Assembly (NCBI GenBank): GCA_948144175.1
Contig: CANXME010002307.1
Span: forward strand, 558,001-622,000
DNA: 64,000 nt
Source of the DNA: Closterium sp. NIES-65
Lineage: Eukaryota > Streptophyta > Zygnematophyceae > Desmidiales > Closteriaceae
Reading direction: 5' to 3'
Positions 42,113-53,920 of the stretch are shown here, piece after piece. Numbering within the stretch: position 1 is the first letter of the stretch; each line of letters starts with the position of its first letter. The position numbers and the translations under genes were made by a program. The notes beneath the pieces are model-generated. The model was not told the origin of the DNA and searched no databases. It saw only the letters and a list, made by a program, of their open reading frames with translations.

Positions 42113-43940
42113 TCAATGCACACTCATTCCAGCAAGCTTCATGCCCTTCCAATGCTCAGGTTCTGCCGGGCGTTTGGTGAGAATGTCAGCTGCGTGCTGC
42201 TGGGTCTTCACAATCTCCAGCCGCACCTCCTTGTCCAGGAGCCTCCTTATCCAATGCCACTTTGGCCTGATGTGCTTTGTCAAGCCATGAAGATAGGCAT
42301 TCTTCGCAAGCTTCACCGCCGACTCATTGTCACAGAAAATCACAGTCGGCTCCCTCTGACACACTCCGATTTCCTCCAACAAACGCCTCAGCCACACCAC
42401 CTCCTTTGCCCCATGATGAAGGGCCATGTAATCGGTCTCACACGAGGACAGCCCCACCTCGTTCTGCTTCTTGCTGCGCCAGCTCAGTGCACCACCTCCA
42501 AAGAGGCACACATAGCCTCAAATGCTGGTGCCATCCGCTTTCACCGAGTTGAAGCTAGCGTCAGTGTAGCAGGTCAGGAGCATCTCCCCCTTGCTCAAAT
42601 CAGCTGCACCCCTCTGCAGCCTCTGCCTCACAGCACTGTACTCCAAACCCACTGATGCCGTTGCACTCACATAGCGGACCAACCTCTTGGCCGCTTCCAG
42701 CTGCTCATGACTGGGGCGTGAAACCACACTGGCAAGCCTAGATGTTGCAAAGGCAATGTCAGGCCGTGTGTGGTTAGCCGCATTGTTGAGTGCCCCAACC
42801 ATGGAATGAAAAAGTTTCCTGTCACTCTCACCCACCACCTCCTCATCAGCACAGGGCTCCACAGAGAACCCCGAAGGCAGTGGGGTGGCTGGCTTTCCTC
42901 CATCTTGCAGCCCATACTTCTCAGCCAGCCCCTCACAATAATTTCTCTGGTGCAACCTCAACACTCCCTTGTCAAGGTCCCTCTCCACATGCACCCCAAG
43001 GCAGTACTTCACATCTCCCATCCTGGAGCACTTCAACTGCATTTCCAGCATCTCCTCCACATGTTCAATCATTGCAGACGACTCAGAGAAGAGCAGGATG
43101 TCGTCCACGTACACCAGGAGCATGAGGAAGTGCTCCTTCTCTTGCAGCAGGAACAAGCTGTGATCACACTCGCTCTTCTTGAACCCCCCGACCAGCAGTG
43201 TCTCCTCCAGCTTGTGGTACCATGCGCGAGGAGCGTGCTTCAGGCCATAGATGGCCTTCTTGAGCTTGCACACCCTGCCGCTCCCATCATCCAACCCCTC
43301 AGGCTGCAGCATGTACAGCTCCTCTAGAATGATTCCATTGAGGAATGCAGTGATTATGTCCATCTTCTTGATCTTCAAGCCACGGTTTGTTGCCATTGCC
43401 AACATCGTCCTAAGTGTAGTGCCTTTCCCTACAGGAGCAAAGATATCATCAAAATCCTTCCCCTTTGTCTGTTGGAACCCCTTAGCCACAAGCCTTGACT
43501 TGTAGCGGGTCAGCTCCCCATCGGGTCCGTACTTATGCCTGAAGATCAGCTTGGGAGAAATGGCCTTCTTCCCAGGAGGCAGCTCACACAGCTCCCATGT
43601 CTCATTCTCCAGCAGAGAGTCATACTCCTCCTTCACACTCTGCTTCCACTTCTAAGCGTTGGGCCCGCTCAATGCCTCGGCTAACGTCTTGGGCTTAGGG
43701 ACGGCTGCCCAGTAGCAGTATGCTATCTCATCCTCATCACACTGCTCAGCCACACTCCCAGCCCGTACTACCTTTGGCTTGCCAAAGCTCGGATAGGTCA
43801 GCCGGTTAGGAGGGCGCACTTCCCTCCGGGGACGATCAGCCGGACGCGCGGCACCTTGTGGAGCACCTTGCTGCTGCTGCTGTGGCTGCTGCTGCTGCTG
43901 CTGCTGCGGCTGCTGTGGCTGCTGCTGCTGCTGCTGCTGC

Positions 43941-43973
<33 letters not shown>

Positions 43974-46621
43974 TCCACCTCAGGTTCTCCCCCATCCTCA
44001 GTCACCCCAGAAATCTCCTCCTCTGAGACAGTGACCTGCACTTGCCTCGAAGGCCGCTGCAGCTCATCAGCCTCAATGATCAGCGGTGTAGTGGGAAGCT
44101 TCTGCTGCTGCTGCTTCCACTCCTTGTAGTACAAGGACTCAAGGAACTTCACATCCCTCGACACAGTCAGCTGCTGGCTGGTCAAGTCCCAAATCAGCCA
44201 GCCCTTGTGATCCTTAGCAAGCCCCAAGTGCACACCCCATCTCCCAGAAGCTTCCAGTTTTCCCCTCTTCTCCTTAGGCACATGAAACACCACCATACAG
44301 CCATAAGTTCTCAGCATGTTGACTGCAGGCACACTCCCATACCACTTGGTGTAGGGGACCCACTGCTTGTCCCCCATAGTTGCCAGCACCCTGTTCTTCA
44401 CAAGGGCGACCTGCCGCAGTGCAGTCACCCAAAACGGATCCGGCAACCCTGCACGCCCAAGGAGAGTGCGAGCACTTTCCTGCAGGGTCCGGTTGAACCG
44501 CTCAGCCACGCCATTCTGCTGAGGGTTGTAGGGCACTGTAAGCTGATGCTGGATCCCCTTCTTCTTCAGCACCGCCTCAAAATCAGCGCCAATGAATTCT
44601 CCTCCATTGTCGGTGCGGATCACCTTCACCTTATGTCCGCTCTCCCTTTGTGCTCTCGGCATCCACTCCTTAAGAACAGCCGCTGCCACCTCCCCCTTAG
44701 TCTTGAGAGGGTACACCCACACCGCACGAGTGTGGTCGTCCACAATTGTCAAGAAGTAGCGGCTGCCCGAGAGAGAAAGGGCCCTCGTGGGGCCCACCAC
44801 ATCCATGTGCACTAGTGCAAGTGGTGCCTTTGCTGGTCCTGTGCTGCTGCCGAAGGGAAACTTCGTGAATTTGGTCTCAAGGCAGGTAGGGTAGCTCCCA
44901 ATCTCCTTTGCTCCCCCCTTCACCTCCAGCCCCTTCAAGCACCCATCCTTTACCAACTTATGCAGCATAGGAATGTTCACATGGCACAGCCTCTCATGCC
45001 ACGTCTCCCAATCAGCCTCACCACTCCCAGATGAAGCCTTCGCCCATGCAGCTGTCGCATCCACTCCAGGAAGCACCTCACCATGTGGTTGCTGTGACTG
45101 CTGCACCTTCTTGACTGCATCTAGGGCCCCTGCAGTTGGTGCAGTCTCCTCTCCTCCCGCCGTTGCTTTAGCCGCTGCCGCTGCCTTTGCCGTTGCTAGT
45201 GGTTTCCCCTTCCAAGGGATGATGGGCAGCTGCCACAAGTCCTTGATGCAGCTGCTCTTCTCCTCCAAATTCCACAGCAGCAACTTCCCAAGCTTTGCAC
45301 GGCAGCTGGTTGGGCCGAACGTAACTTTGGCCTTGCTTTTCTGCAGCCGGCGCACAGAGAGGAGGTTAGCGGATAAACCTTCAACCAACAGCACATTTCC
45401 CAGCCCCACAAGCCCCCCATTAGCTCCCATAACCTTGGCATTCCCAACACCAATCACAGGGAGCAAGGCACCTGAAGCGGCAGCCACAAACTTTATCTTC
45501 CCAGGGGGCTTCACCTCATCAAGCAAATCTGCCCGTGGAGTGATGTGTCTCGTGCAACCTGAATCGATCACCCAGTGAGTGAGGGGGTGCATCACAACCT
45601 TCCCAACTGAACCCACATCACCCCCACTCCCTTGCACGTCCTCAACCATGAGGAACACACCAGGGCCGGCTTGACCTTGTGCACCATCACCTTGTGCACC
45701 TGAACCTTGCACAGCACCACCTCGTGCACGTTCACCACTTGGCGGCTTCATGCCTGGAGGCGCCCATCCTTCAGGCCGGCTGAAACACTTGAACCATGGG
45801 TGTCCAGCCTTCTTGCAGTACCAGCACGCACCCTCCATTCGGGCACTCCCCCTGCCACCAGAGCTCCCATGCCCCTCATTGTAGTCACCTCGGCCTCTCC
45901 CTTTGCCAAAGCCTCTCCCACGGCCTCGGCCTCTCCCTCCCCCTCTTCCTCTGCTGCCTCTTGCAGCTCCATACCCCTCAGCAGTTTTGTTGGCAGCACC
46001 ACCTCCAGTGTTGCGCCTGCGGAAGTCGTCCTGCAGGATCTGCTGCCGTAGCCACTCAGGCGTCCATTTGTCCTGCTGAACGTTGAGGGTGGGGATGAGG
46101 CTGTCCCACGAGTTGTCGAGCACCGAGATGATCTTGGTGCACTGTTGCATCTGCGACACTTTGCTGCCCGCCGCTGCCATCCTCGCATAGGTGTCCTTGA
46201 TCTTGTCAAGGACCGGCTTCACATCATCTCCTGGCCGCATGGAGAGGGCAGCCAACTCCTTCTCCAATACGATCACCATCGGCAGCGTGTTGGGTTGAAC
46301 CACGTCGCGTAGCAGCTTCCACGCCTTCGGTCCCGAGTCATCGAGATCCACCAAATCCTTGATATGCTGGAACATGTCGTTGTTGACCGACTGTAGAATC
46401 AACTCGTACAGCACCGCGCTCTTCTCAATCCACCGATCGCGGGCGTCTCCTTCCCCCGGCATCTTCTCCTCTCCCATTGCAATTTTCAGCAGCTTGTAGC
46501 GCTTGAAGGTGCTCCGCATCCGCCCGCTCCATTCCTCGTAGTTGGAGCCATCCAAAGCTTCGATCTTGGATGGTGGCGGTTCACTCCTCTTCTCAGCTGC
46601 ATCTCCACTCCCTTGATTCAT
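42113..46621 (-). pseudogene. Gag-pol polyprotein of C6
   Basis: One frame of 1502 codons from the ATG at 46621 (MNQGSGDAAEKRSEPPP), with TAG at 43652 and TGA at 42518. Order: copia Gag with ALDGSNYEEWSGRM; Arg/Gly-rich region; zinc knuckle CWYCKKAGHPWFKC (about residues 265-278); protease WVIDSGCTRHIT (Asp about 353); pre-integrase WHERLCHVNIP; integrase with Asp in HMDVVGP (about 604), Asp in RTDNGGEF (about 669) and Glu in GVAERFN (about 706). A Gln tract encoded by CTG repeats follows, then RT with KARLVAKGFQQ-like and AFLNGIILEELYM motifs, LVYVDDILLF (YVDD 43100-43111), and RNase H ending in ADILTKRPAEPEHW. All catalytic residues I can check are kept. The frame stays open upstream to 46687 without an ATG. 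Confidence 0.93.
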
Positions 46622-46822
46622 CTCCTCTGCTCCCCCTTTGCTGGTCACAATGTAGATCCACACAATCTTCACAAGTGACGGCGCCAACGAAATTTCGGCA
46701 GAGTTTCCCCTTAGCGGAAGTCACATCCAACCTCCAGAACTCCACTTAGGCACGCCCACAGGCCATGGTGGGTCTAGGAGGGTCTTCAAACTTCAGTAGA
46801 CTCTCCACAAAGTCCTTAATCA

Positions 46823-46834
46823 GCTCTGATACCA
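46823..46834 (-). other. Primer-binding site of C6
   Basis: Minus-strand TGGTATCAGAGC, an exact match to the plant initiator-Met tRNA 3' end complement, two bases from the 5' LTR. Confidence 0.95.
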
Positions 46835-46836
46835 CT

Positions 46837-47715
46837 TGTTAGAGACTAAGGATCGAGTCTGTGAAGATTAGGAGCCTAAATTTCTCAAAATCGTTGGCTT
46901 GAAATTCTGGACAGAAACCGCGACTTCACAAGAAACGTTGTCGACGGAAAGTGCACTGTTAGAATCGTCTCAAACTCGAGTATGTTATTGCCCTTATTTG
47001 TGGCGATCATTCCCAATTTGAATCGTATCGAAAGGTGGAGTAAATCTCGAGTTATTCTTCTCGGCGCACCAAGGGGTATGCTGCCACATAGAAATTAAAT
47101 TCACTCACAATAGTTTCACAAGTTCACAAGAGTTGCAGACAAGAGAGTTAGAGTAGCACTTAACCAGGTAGAAGGAAAGAGGAGGACGAGAGGGAAGGTC
47201 CTAAGGAGTCCCCAACCAAAGAAAACTCCATGCCACACAATTCCCTTCCCCATAGGCAGCCCAACTTTGACCTTTGTCACTATCCCAACCTCCACAATCC
47301 ACCTCAACCCAACTTGGCCACACTTGCCAACCTGGTTTGGTTTCTCCCAACCAATTGGCAGCAACTACAGTAGTAGTGACGAGTTTCCCAACCCCCAAAA
47401 GTCTGTACCCCATATTGAGTCAACCCCACAACTCTCCATGGTCACCACAACCAAATATCAAAAGCATACGAACTCCAACGTTCGTAACTTTCTTGTTCGT
47501 GCTCCGATTGAAGTGATTCTTGGTTCGTCGGAAAGCTCTTGAGCAGTGGAGTCACTTCAGATATCTGCTCAAGCCAAATAACATTCACACACACTCAGAA
47601 AATCCAAACCACAGAAAAACACAAATTCTTGCGCACGCTCATTTCACACATGCAACGCACGAACACATGATGGGAGGCAGACAAACGTGAATGCAAATGA
47701 TAGCATCACATAACA
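46837..47715 (-). repeat. 5' LTR of C6 (879 bp)
   Basis: Plus-strand TGTTAGAGACTAAGG to CATCACATAACA, followed by GAGGC. Confidence 0.95.
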
Positions 47716-48399
47716 GAGGCTACCGAGCGGAGGTTGCTCTTGGCGTCTTTGAGTGCGGACTCAAGGACCTCGATAGTGAGCTTGCTAGGGTGCTTTATAA
47801 GAAGCGCGTCTCGAATGGTGGCAAGGCGGTCAGGGAGGGTAATGACGATAAAATAAATTGTAATCGCCATGGGGGGGGGGGGGGGGGGAGGGCAGTGCAA
47901 GTTGTGCATCATTACAGGCAGCGCGGTAGCTAGTATCCAGCAAACGCAGGTGAGCCATCAAGTCAGCAGAACGCTCAAACGAAGTGAGGCCAGGAAACAT
48001 GAACAGGAGAAACAGGTAACCGATAGAGACAATGGTGGGAGTGGAGTAGCGGGCCTTGATCGCAGTCAGGAACTCGCTAGCAGTGCGAACTTGGGTGAAG
48101 TGGGTCTCCTCAGACTCAAGGAGGAGGCTGCTGCGGGCGATGCAGACCACGGCGTCGCGCAACTTCCAGGCTCTCAGGGTAGCGCGCTGACGTGCAAAAC
48201 GCTATCTGTCCGCTGTGGTGGGGTCAGCGCCTAGGGGTTTAGGAGCAGAAGGCGCAAGAAGGTCACCGGAGGCGTGCGCACACAGGGACTCGTCAGCCTG
48301 GCACTGACTCTCTGGCAGGTGCTGCGCACGGAGGAGCCAGACAGAGAACTCCAGCGGCCTACTCTCGGCATCAAAGCGCAGGACCCTAGGCGTTGCCAT
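47716..48399 (-). pseudogene. Gag N-terminal part of C4
   Basis: MATPRVLRFDAESRPLEF at 48399, the C2 type of Gag; SVWLLRAQHLPESQC shows the Trp that is a stop in C2. A stop ends the first block near 48205, then LTAIKARYSTPTIVS and PGLTSFERSADLMAHL, a run of 18 G (47871-47888; Pro codons on the minus strand), and ITIYFIVITLPDRL in another frame. The Gag is then cut by C6. Confidence 0.85.
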
Positions 48400-49050
48400 A
48401 GCTGATGCGAAGGGGAGGGAGCTACTGCTGCCACGTCTTAGTTTGGCGGAGGAAACCCAAGGTTGATGGGGACGAGCACGGCGCGACGCGCAGGGAGGCA
48501 CGACGAGCGCGACACGACGGGACGTGCAGGGCGCGACGCGACGGGACGGGAAGGGCGCGACGAGATGGGCAAAGAGGCGCGACAGGCGCGAGGGGACAGG
48601 ACGGGACGGGCGCGACGCAATGGGACGGGCAGGGTGCGATGCGACAGGCAGGGAATCGCGATGGGCGCGATGGGACAAGACGAGACGGGCGCGACGCGAC
48701 GGGACGGGACGGGCAAGGTGCGACGCGATAGACAGGGAGGCGCGATGGGCGCGATGGGCGCGGAGGGACGGGACAGGTCGGGAGCGACGCGACGGAGCGT
48801 GCAGGGCGCGATGCGATGGGCAAGGAGGTGCGACAAGCGCAAGGGGACGGGACGGGACGGGACGGGCGCGACAGGCGCGAGGGGATGGGACAGGACGGGT
48901 GCAACGAGCACTAGGGGATGGGACGGAAGCGACGCGCGCTAGGGGACGGGACGGGCGCGGCAGTAGGGCGCTATGGGCGTAGTAGGCGAGGCGTAACGCG
49001 CGCGAGCGGGTCAAGTGGGAGGAACGGGATTTAACAGGATCCTAACCTAG
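48400..49050 (-). repeat. GC-rich repeat leader of C4
   Basis: Array of GACGGGACGGGCGCGACGCG-like units, close in type to the C2 leader. The Arg/Gly and Pro/Ser open frames through it are not believed. Confidence 0.75.
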
Positions 49051-49059
49051 GTGATACCA
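49050..49059 (-). other. Primer-binding site of C4
   Basis: Minus-strand TGGTATCACCTAGG start, as in C2, next to the 5' LTR. Confidence 0.7.
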
Positions 49060-49168
49060 TGTCAAAAACGGAATGATGCGTGTATTACTGTGAGTTGGGG
49101 TACATATACCTAACCCTAACAACTGTACCCCACATGACAAGCCTCACTATAGGCTACAACATTTGACA
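49060..49168 (-). repeat. 5' LTR of C4 (109 bp)
   Basis: Minus-strand TGTCAAATGTTGTAGCC to TTTTTGACA. Same length and ends as the C2 LTR with many substitutions; unlike the LTR at 26979-27087. Confidence 0.8.
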
Positions 49169-49787
49169 ACAATGCGTTCCACGTTAGCCAGCTGGGACCA
49201 TTCGTCGCATAGTAGTCAATAGTTTCTTGCAAGGAACTCGCAACAAGTGTACGGCATGTGGCAGAGCATACACACGAGCCATCGATAATTATGGCACATC
49301 GCGTGCACTTGACGACAATTGCATGTCATGTTGACCTTCTAATTCGATGGGTCAACCAGACAAACGAGAATGACACATTTTGTCTTACTGGCTTAAGGGA
49401 AATTCGGTATTACGGGAGTACCGTTTATACGACCGCGTCCCTGATGTGGACCACATTTCTTTGAGGTTAGGGGGTAGTGTAAGAAGTTATCCTAGTCCAT
49501 GATCTAGTCACATTGTACGCATGCAACTCCAAAATTCGGATGACCAGGCTTAAGCCGACGGCATCCCCTCCGATCGTAACGCACGTTGCCTTCGGACTTG
49601 GCAACCTCAGACCTGCACCCAACCTTGTTATCCCAAGGTCCCCGCCTGGCTAGGTCCATTGATAGGCTTCATTTCTTGCTCATCAGCTGTAATCACTGCT
49701 TCGTTATTGACTTCCACACATTGTATTTGTTAACAAACCATCGTCTGCTCATATTTTTTTTTTCACGACGGAATTCGTCTGATACGG
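49169..49787. other. AT-richer spacer with a possible gypsy remnant
   Basis: No gene is supported. GAGGTTAGGGGGTAG followed by TGTAAGAAG (49463-49484) resembles the PPT/LTR boundary of G1, so a decayed gypsy 3' end may lie here. The other ORFs carry no motif. Confidence 0.35.
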
Positions 49788-50132
49788 TGTAAGGAAATTC
49801 CCTTTTTCCTTACCCCGCATCCTTGCTTAGCGCATACGTTACTGTAGCTCACCACAATCAGCACTATTACCACTCACGATACTCGCCTCGACTATTTCCC
49901 ACCACCTCACCCGTCGCAACCCAACCTCATGGCTCGGCTGGTAGCCCGCGCTCCGGGCCTCCGCTTCGGCACTTTCCCGACCTCAGTCACAAGTCTGTCG
50001 CGCGTCACCCATAGTTCGTTACCGTTATCACTATGGCCTTTGCTATTTAGTTCTCGCTCATTCCTTCACTCATTGTACTGTTTTGCTTCGATAGTGCAAT
50101 TCTCACTCGCTCACTCAATTGCACTCGTAACA
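49788..50132 (+). repeat. 5' LTR of G2 (345 bp)
   Basis: TGTAAGGAAATTCCC to CTCGTAACA, homologous to the G1 LTR. Confidence 0.85.
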
Positions 50133-50134
50133 CT

Positions 50135-50147
50135 TGGTATTCAGAGC
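50135..50147 (+). other. Primer-binding site of G2
   Basis: TGGTATTCAGAGC, two bases after the LTR, identical to that of G1. Confidence 0.85.
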
Positions 50148-50267
50148 CTACGGTCTTCTCTCGGACCGCACCCACACCTTCGCTTCCCCACTATCTCATT
50201 TTTTGGGGGGATAGACGCCTCTCAGCGAACAAGCACCGCCGCTCGAAGTGCTCTCTCATAAGCACGC

Positions 50268-50928
50268 ATGGCTACGACAAAGGCTATCGCTGAGCTTGCC
50301 CGACACCCTGCCATGGCTGAATTCACGCTCACTACATTAACGCAGGAGCAGCTTGACTGTCTCATAAGCCAACTCGAGAACTCCACTCTCGAAGTTGCGA
50401 CGCTCATGGCGGAACGCCCGCCGACAGTCCGCAGCAAATGCACCTGCACCAACAAAGGCACATGAATTTGCACCTGCACAAACGGACGAGCCGATCGTCA
50501 TTTTGTCTGGCACACAGTCGCAACACGGCAGTGTGGGATAGCGTTCAGGCGTAGCCAGTGATGGCGTAGCCGAGTCAATGCTCGGCATGACGAGGACCAG
50601 GGCCATTCCGACCATGAATCCACCGCGCAACACGCGTCATCACGTCGAATTTGCGGAAACAGTGGGCACCGATGACATTCACGAGCCGATGCCGCTCAAG
50701 CCGCAACGCCCACCCTGCTTTGATCCTAGCCAACGCAGGGGTCCAACTATTGAATCGTGGATTTTCACAATGAACGTGTTTTTTGACGCCAATTACGTCA
50801 TCGCGGACGTAGCAAAGATCAGATACGCGGTTTCGCTGCTACGAGGCCCCGCCATGGACTGGTGGCGAGTGATCGTTACCTCGCCGCACACCTACGAGAC
50901 CTTGTTGCGCGAGGGAGAGCCCACTGTT
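50268..50928 (+). pseudogene. Truncated gypsy Gag of G2
   Basis: ATG at 50268, then MAEFTLTTLTQEQLDCL; TGA at 50463 after an insertion-type frameshift; then PLKPQRPPCFDPSQ, WIFTMNVFFDANYV and YAVSLLRGPAMDWWR, matching G1 Gag. Lost after REGEP. Confidence 0.85.
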
Positions 50929-52320
50929 GGAGAATCGAGTTTTTGCCGCCCCAGCCCTTTGCACACAAGCAGCGGCAAGGGGAATGTCGCCGATGGATCA
51001 GCGCCTTTGCGAAATGCTTCGGAAGTTCCGCCACCAATCAAATTTCAGCCGAAGACTCGATACAGTTCAGAGATGCCTTCAAACCGAAGTGTTGGCAGTT
51101 TCTACAGGTTTCTCTACTTACTCAACAGCATTCACGAGCAGAAGTTGAAGTCACTCCTCCCTGTTCTACCAAGGCAAACCGTGCAGAGGAAGCATGGAGC
51201 CGACTGAAGTCTATGCACCAGTCAAAATCTGAGAGCAGCCAAGCCAAGATGTGGAGCCGCTTTATGAGTCTCAAGATGAAAGGAGAAGAATCAACACTAC
51301 AAGCACTTCCGTAGTCAATGAAGACCCATGCGTTCATCTTCGGAGCCCTTGTCAGCGAGCAGCGAAGTCAAGTCCTTGCATGAAACAAGCGGAGTGACGA
51401 AGGTGCGTGGAGGGCTGCAGCAGCTACAAGATATGGCAACCAATCCTAAAGGCAAGGAATTTTCAGCCCAAACGGCCCTCAACCTTACTACAATACGAAA
51501 TCTCAATCACCTTCCAACCCATACAAACCCTCTCGTTTTCCTCAATCAAGTCCTCTCCATAAGTCCAGTCCCTATGTCTAGCCAAGGCCTTCAATTCCCA
51601 ATCAATACCAGCCTAGGAATGCAAGAGTCAATCCACCAAGAGTCAATAATTTCAGCCAAGCCTCGAATGGTAAAACGTTTAGTTTTGAGTGTTTTTGTTG
51701 TCATGAGTGGGGTCACCCGTGGTATGCTTGTCCTAAGCCAAGCCTCCTAATTGGGTCCCCCCATCTCAGCTGCTATATGAAAAGGGTAAGGCAGCCATAG
51801 AAAATATGGCAAGTCATTGTACTAGTCGTAAATGAGTCCAAAGATTCCGACGGTCCTGTCCTTTCAACGTTGCTACTTGCATGCACGTTTTTTCTACTAG
51901 CACTGAGAAGCTTATTCTTGATAGTGGCTGTTCTGAAACCATGACTCCCTATCAGTCCATTCTCAAGTACCTATATGACTCAAAAGCTGTGACTCTTGCT
52001 GATCTTGGCAAAGTACCTATCAAAGGCGTCGGCAAGCTTGAGTTAAAAAAGGATGGTAAGTCATTTTGTGTCAATAAAGCTTTGTTTGTACCTGATTTGG
52101 GAGCGTATTTGCTCTCAGCTGGACAACTCGAAGAAAAAGGTGCCTCTGTACTCTTGCAAGGGGGGAAAGCCAAAGTGTGGGACAGTGCAGGAAATTTGGC
52201 GGCTGAAGGCGAGCGTACCAGGCTGTTGTTTAGGATCCGGTGACTTTCAAGACTTACGACGAACTCAAATCTCAACTAAACGCAAATCCGCTCGATAGGA
52301 TTGCGCGCTCCGGTCTTAGC
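50929..52320 (+). pseudogene. Copia Gag-protease fragment C7 (third copia family)
   Basis: Broken frames with a UBN2-type Gag end (EAWSRLKSMHQSKSESSQ, MWSRFMSLKMKGEES), a canonical zinc knuckle near 51685-51730 (C-x2-C-x4-H-x4-C, ending HPWYACP) and, at 51881-52243, a protease with LILDSGCSETMTPYQS and VPDLGAYLLSAGQLEEKG. Pre-integrase and later domains are absent. TGTTGGAGAATCGAG at 50929 could be an LTR start but no partner was found. Confidence 0.75.
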
Positions 52321-52697
52321 TACCATTAGTAAGTTGAATCACTTGATTTCATGGTCTAAGGAGTGAGAGCGAATAAAAAACGTATAGCTGTTGCTTTCAC
52401 TAGAAAGGATGGATGAAGAACAAACATTAGGCATAGAATAAGGAGTTGGGGGTTTCAAGAGAACCTTGTGAGGGAAAGCTCTCCAAATGCTTGGGAAGGA
52501 TGGTGGGAACCTTCCTAGCATCAAAGATGCAACCCTCATGATGAGGTCCTTGTGGTGTCACATGCAAAATCCAATCCAATTGGATTTTGCCTAGGTGTTG
52601 CAACATTTGCAACACATGCTAGAAACTTCTAGCCACCCCAATCCAAAAGTCAAAGTTGCCTTCCTAACCACCCAACCAAATATCCCTTTATAGTCAT
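52321..52697. other. AT-rich sequence, probable left part of the C8 LTR
   Basis: No gene. It ends in GTCAT, the target site of C9, and resumes at 61518 on the other side. Because 61523-61817 looks like the end of the C8 3' LTR, this segment is probably the rest of that LTR; its left end was not found. Confidence 0.45.
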
Positions 52698-52822
52698 TGT
52701 CAGATTTATATGACATAGCTACTATAGGCTATAGTGGGGTAGCACATATGGGGTACAGCTTTCTAGGGTTTGTACTTGTACCCAACTTTCCCTTAGTAAT
52801 TCCATCCTCGTTCATTTTCTCA
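52698..52822 (+). repeat. 5' LTR of C9a (125 bp)
   Basis: TGTCAGATTTATATGAC to CATTTTCTCA. Confidence 0.95.
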
Positions 52823-52871
52823 TGGTATCAAGCAGGTTCCCCTGTGGGAACTGTTCCTAGGGCCCACCACC
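52823..52871 (+). promoter_or_regulatory. Primer site, stem-loop and GGGCCC box of C9a
   Basis: TGGTATCAAGC, then GTTCCC (52836-52841), loop CTGT, GGGAAC (52846-52851), then AGGGCCCACCACC (about 52859-52871). Confidence 0.75.
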
Positions 52872-52879
52872 TTTTTTTT

Positions 52880-53580
52880 CCTGCCCGGAGCACGCTCTAC
52901 ACTGCCCGAGTCGCGCTCCCCTCTCACGGCCCCGTCGCGCCGCCCCTTTGACCCTGTCGAGCCGCCTTAGCGGCCCCGTCGAGTCGCGCTTCCGGCCCCG
53001 TCGCGTCGCCCTCGCGGCCCCTTCACGTCGCGCCGCCCTAGCGGCCGCGTCGTGCCGCCCTCGTAGCCCCGATCCGCCACCCTCGCGGCTCCACCGCGTC
53101 GTGCCGCCCTCGCGACCCCCCCCCCCCCCCTCCTAGCCGCCCTAGCGGCCCCGTCGCCTACCCCTGCGGCCCTGGCGCCGCTCTTCCCTACCTCGGCGCC
53201 GCCTCTGCTGGCCCCGTCGCTTACGCCTGCGGCCCTGGCGCTGCCCTTCCCGGCCCCGGCGCCACCTCTACTAGCCCCGTCGCCGCTCCACCTTGCCCCG
53301 CTGCTGTCCCCATGCGGCCCCGCTATCACCACCGAGCCGCCGGCGCCGCCGAGCTACTACCAAGCCGCCCGATCCACCCGAGCCGCCAGAGCCGCTGGGT
53401 CGCCGAGCCGCCGTACCGCCGAGCCGCCCGAGCCGCCGAGTCGCCGAGCTGCAGTTGCTGCCGAGCCGCTGTACCGCCGAGCCGCCCGAGCCGCCCGAGC
53501 CGCCGAGTTGCCGAGCCGCCGAGCCGCCCGAGCCGCCCTGTCCGGTAGGAGCAGCGTCTCTGTCACTGCACTGCCCTTAC
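52880..53580 (+). repeat. GC-rich repeat leader of C9a
   Basis: CGGCCCCGTCGC-type units, then GAGCCGCCGAGCCGCCCGAGCC-type units (53330-53540) ahead of gag. Confidence 0.8.
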
Positions 53581-53612
53581 CCTACTGTTCGCGCTGCTAG
53601 TCGACTGCTGTC

Positions 53613-53920
53613 ATGGCTACCCCTAGTGTCCTCGCTTTTGACGCTGAGGGTCGGGCCATTGACTTCGACGTCTGGGTAGATGACCTGCAGCTTTTCCTAC
53701 AGTGCGATAGGGCAGACGGTCTCTCCCTTTTTGACCTCACCTCTGGTGCCTCTCCTGCCCCTGCTGCTGATGCCGACGCCACTGTTTGCTCACAGTGGGC
53801 CACATGGGATGCTGCTGCACGTCTTGCTGTGCGTCGCCACCTGCCTACCTCTGAGCGTGCGCACTTTAGCCAGTACAAGAGTGCTCAGACCTTGTACGAC
53901 ACTGTAGTTGTACGCCACTC
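53613..53920 (+). pseudogene. Truncated Gag of C9a
   Basis: MATPSVLAFDAEGRAIDF in frame for 103 codons without a stop, ending at SAQTLYDTVVVRHS where the C9b LTR begins. Confidence 0.9.

Larger units (their letters stand above)
41177..47715 (-). mobile_element. Copia element C6 (Tnt1-like), near intact
   Basis: 879-bp LTRs (about 20 differences by eye), perfect duplication GAGGC (41172-41176 and 47716-47720), a perfect 12-base initiator-Met primer site, a PPT, and one gag-pol frame with two in-frame stops. It belongs to a family clearly different from the short-LTR copia, with a canonical zinc knuckle and normal spacing. It inserted into the Gag of C4. Confidence 0.96.
26979..49168 (-). mobile_element. 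Copia element C4, chimeric, hosting N1, C5 and C6
   Basis: Minus-strand copia pieces at 26979-30317, 40164-41176 and 47716-49168 join up when N1 (with C5) and C6 are removed. The 5' LTR (49060-49168) and leader resemble C2; the 3' LTR (26979-27087) is a different sequence and the RT side resembles C3/C10. No matching target duplication is visible (ACAAT on the right, CGGTA on the left). Two elements therefore appear to have been fused, most likely at the gag/integrase seam near 40735. Confidence 0.7.
49788..50928 (+). mobile_element. Gypsy element G2, 5' fragment
   Basis: 5' LTR, primer site and the first part of gag, homologous to G1 but on the plus strand. Cut at about 50928 inside gag by sequence beginning TGTTGGAGAATCGAG. 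Confidence 0.85.
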
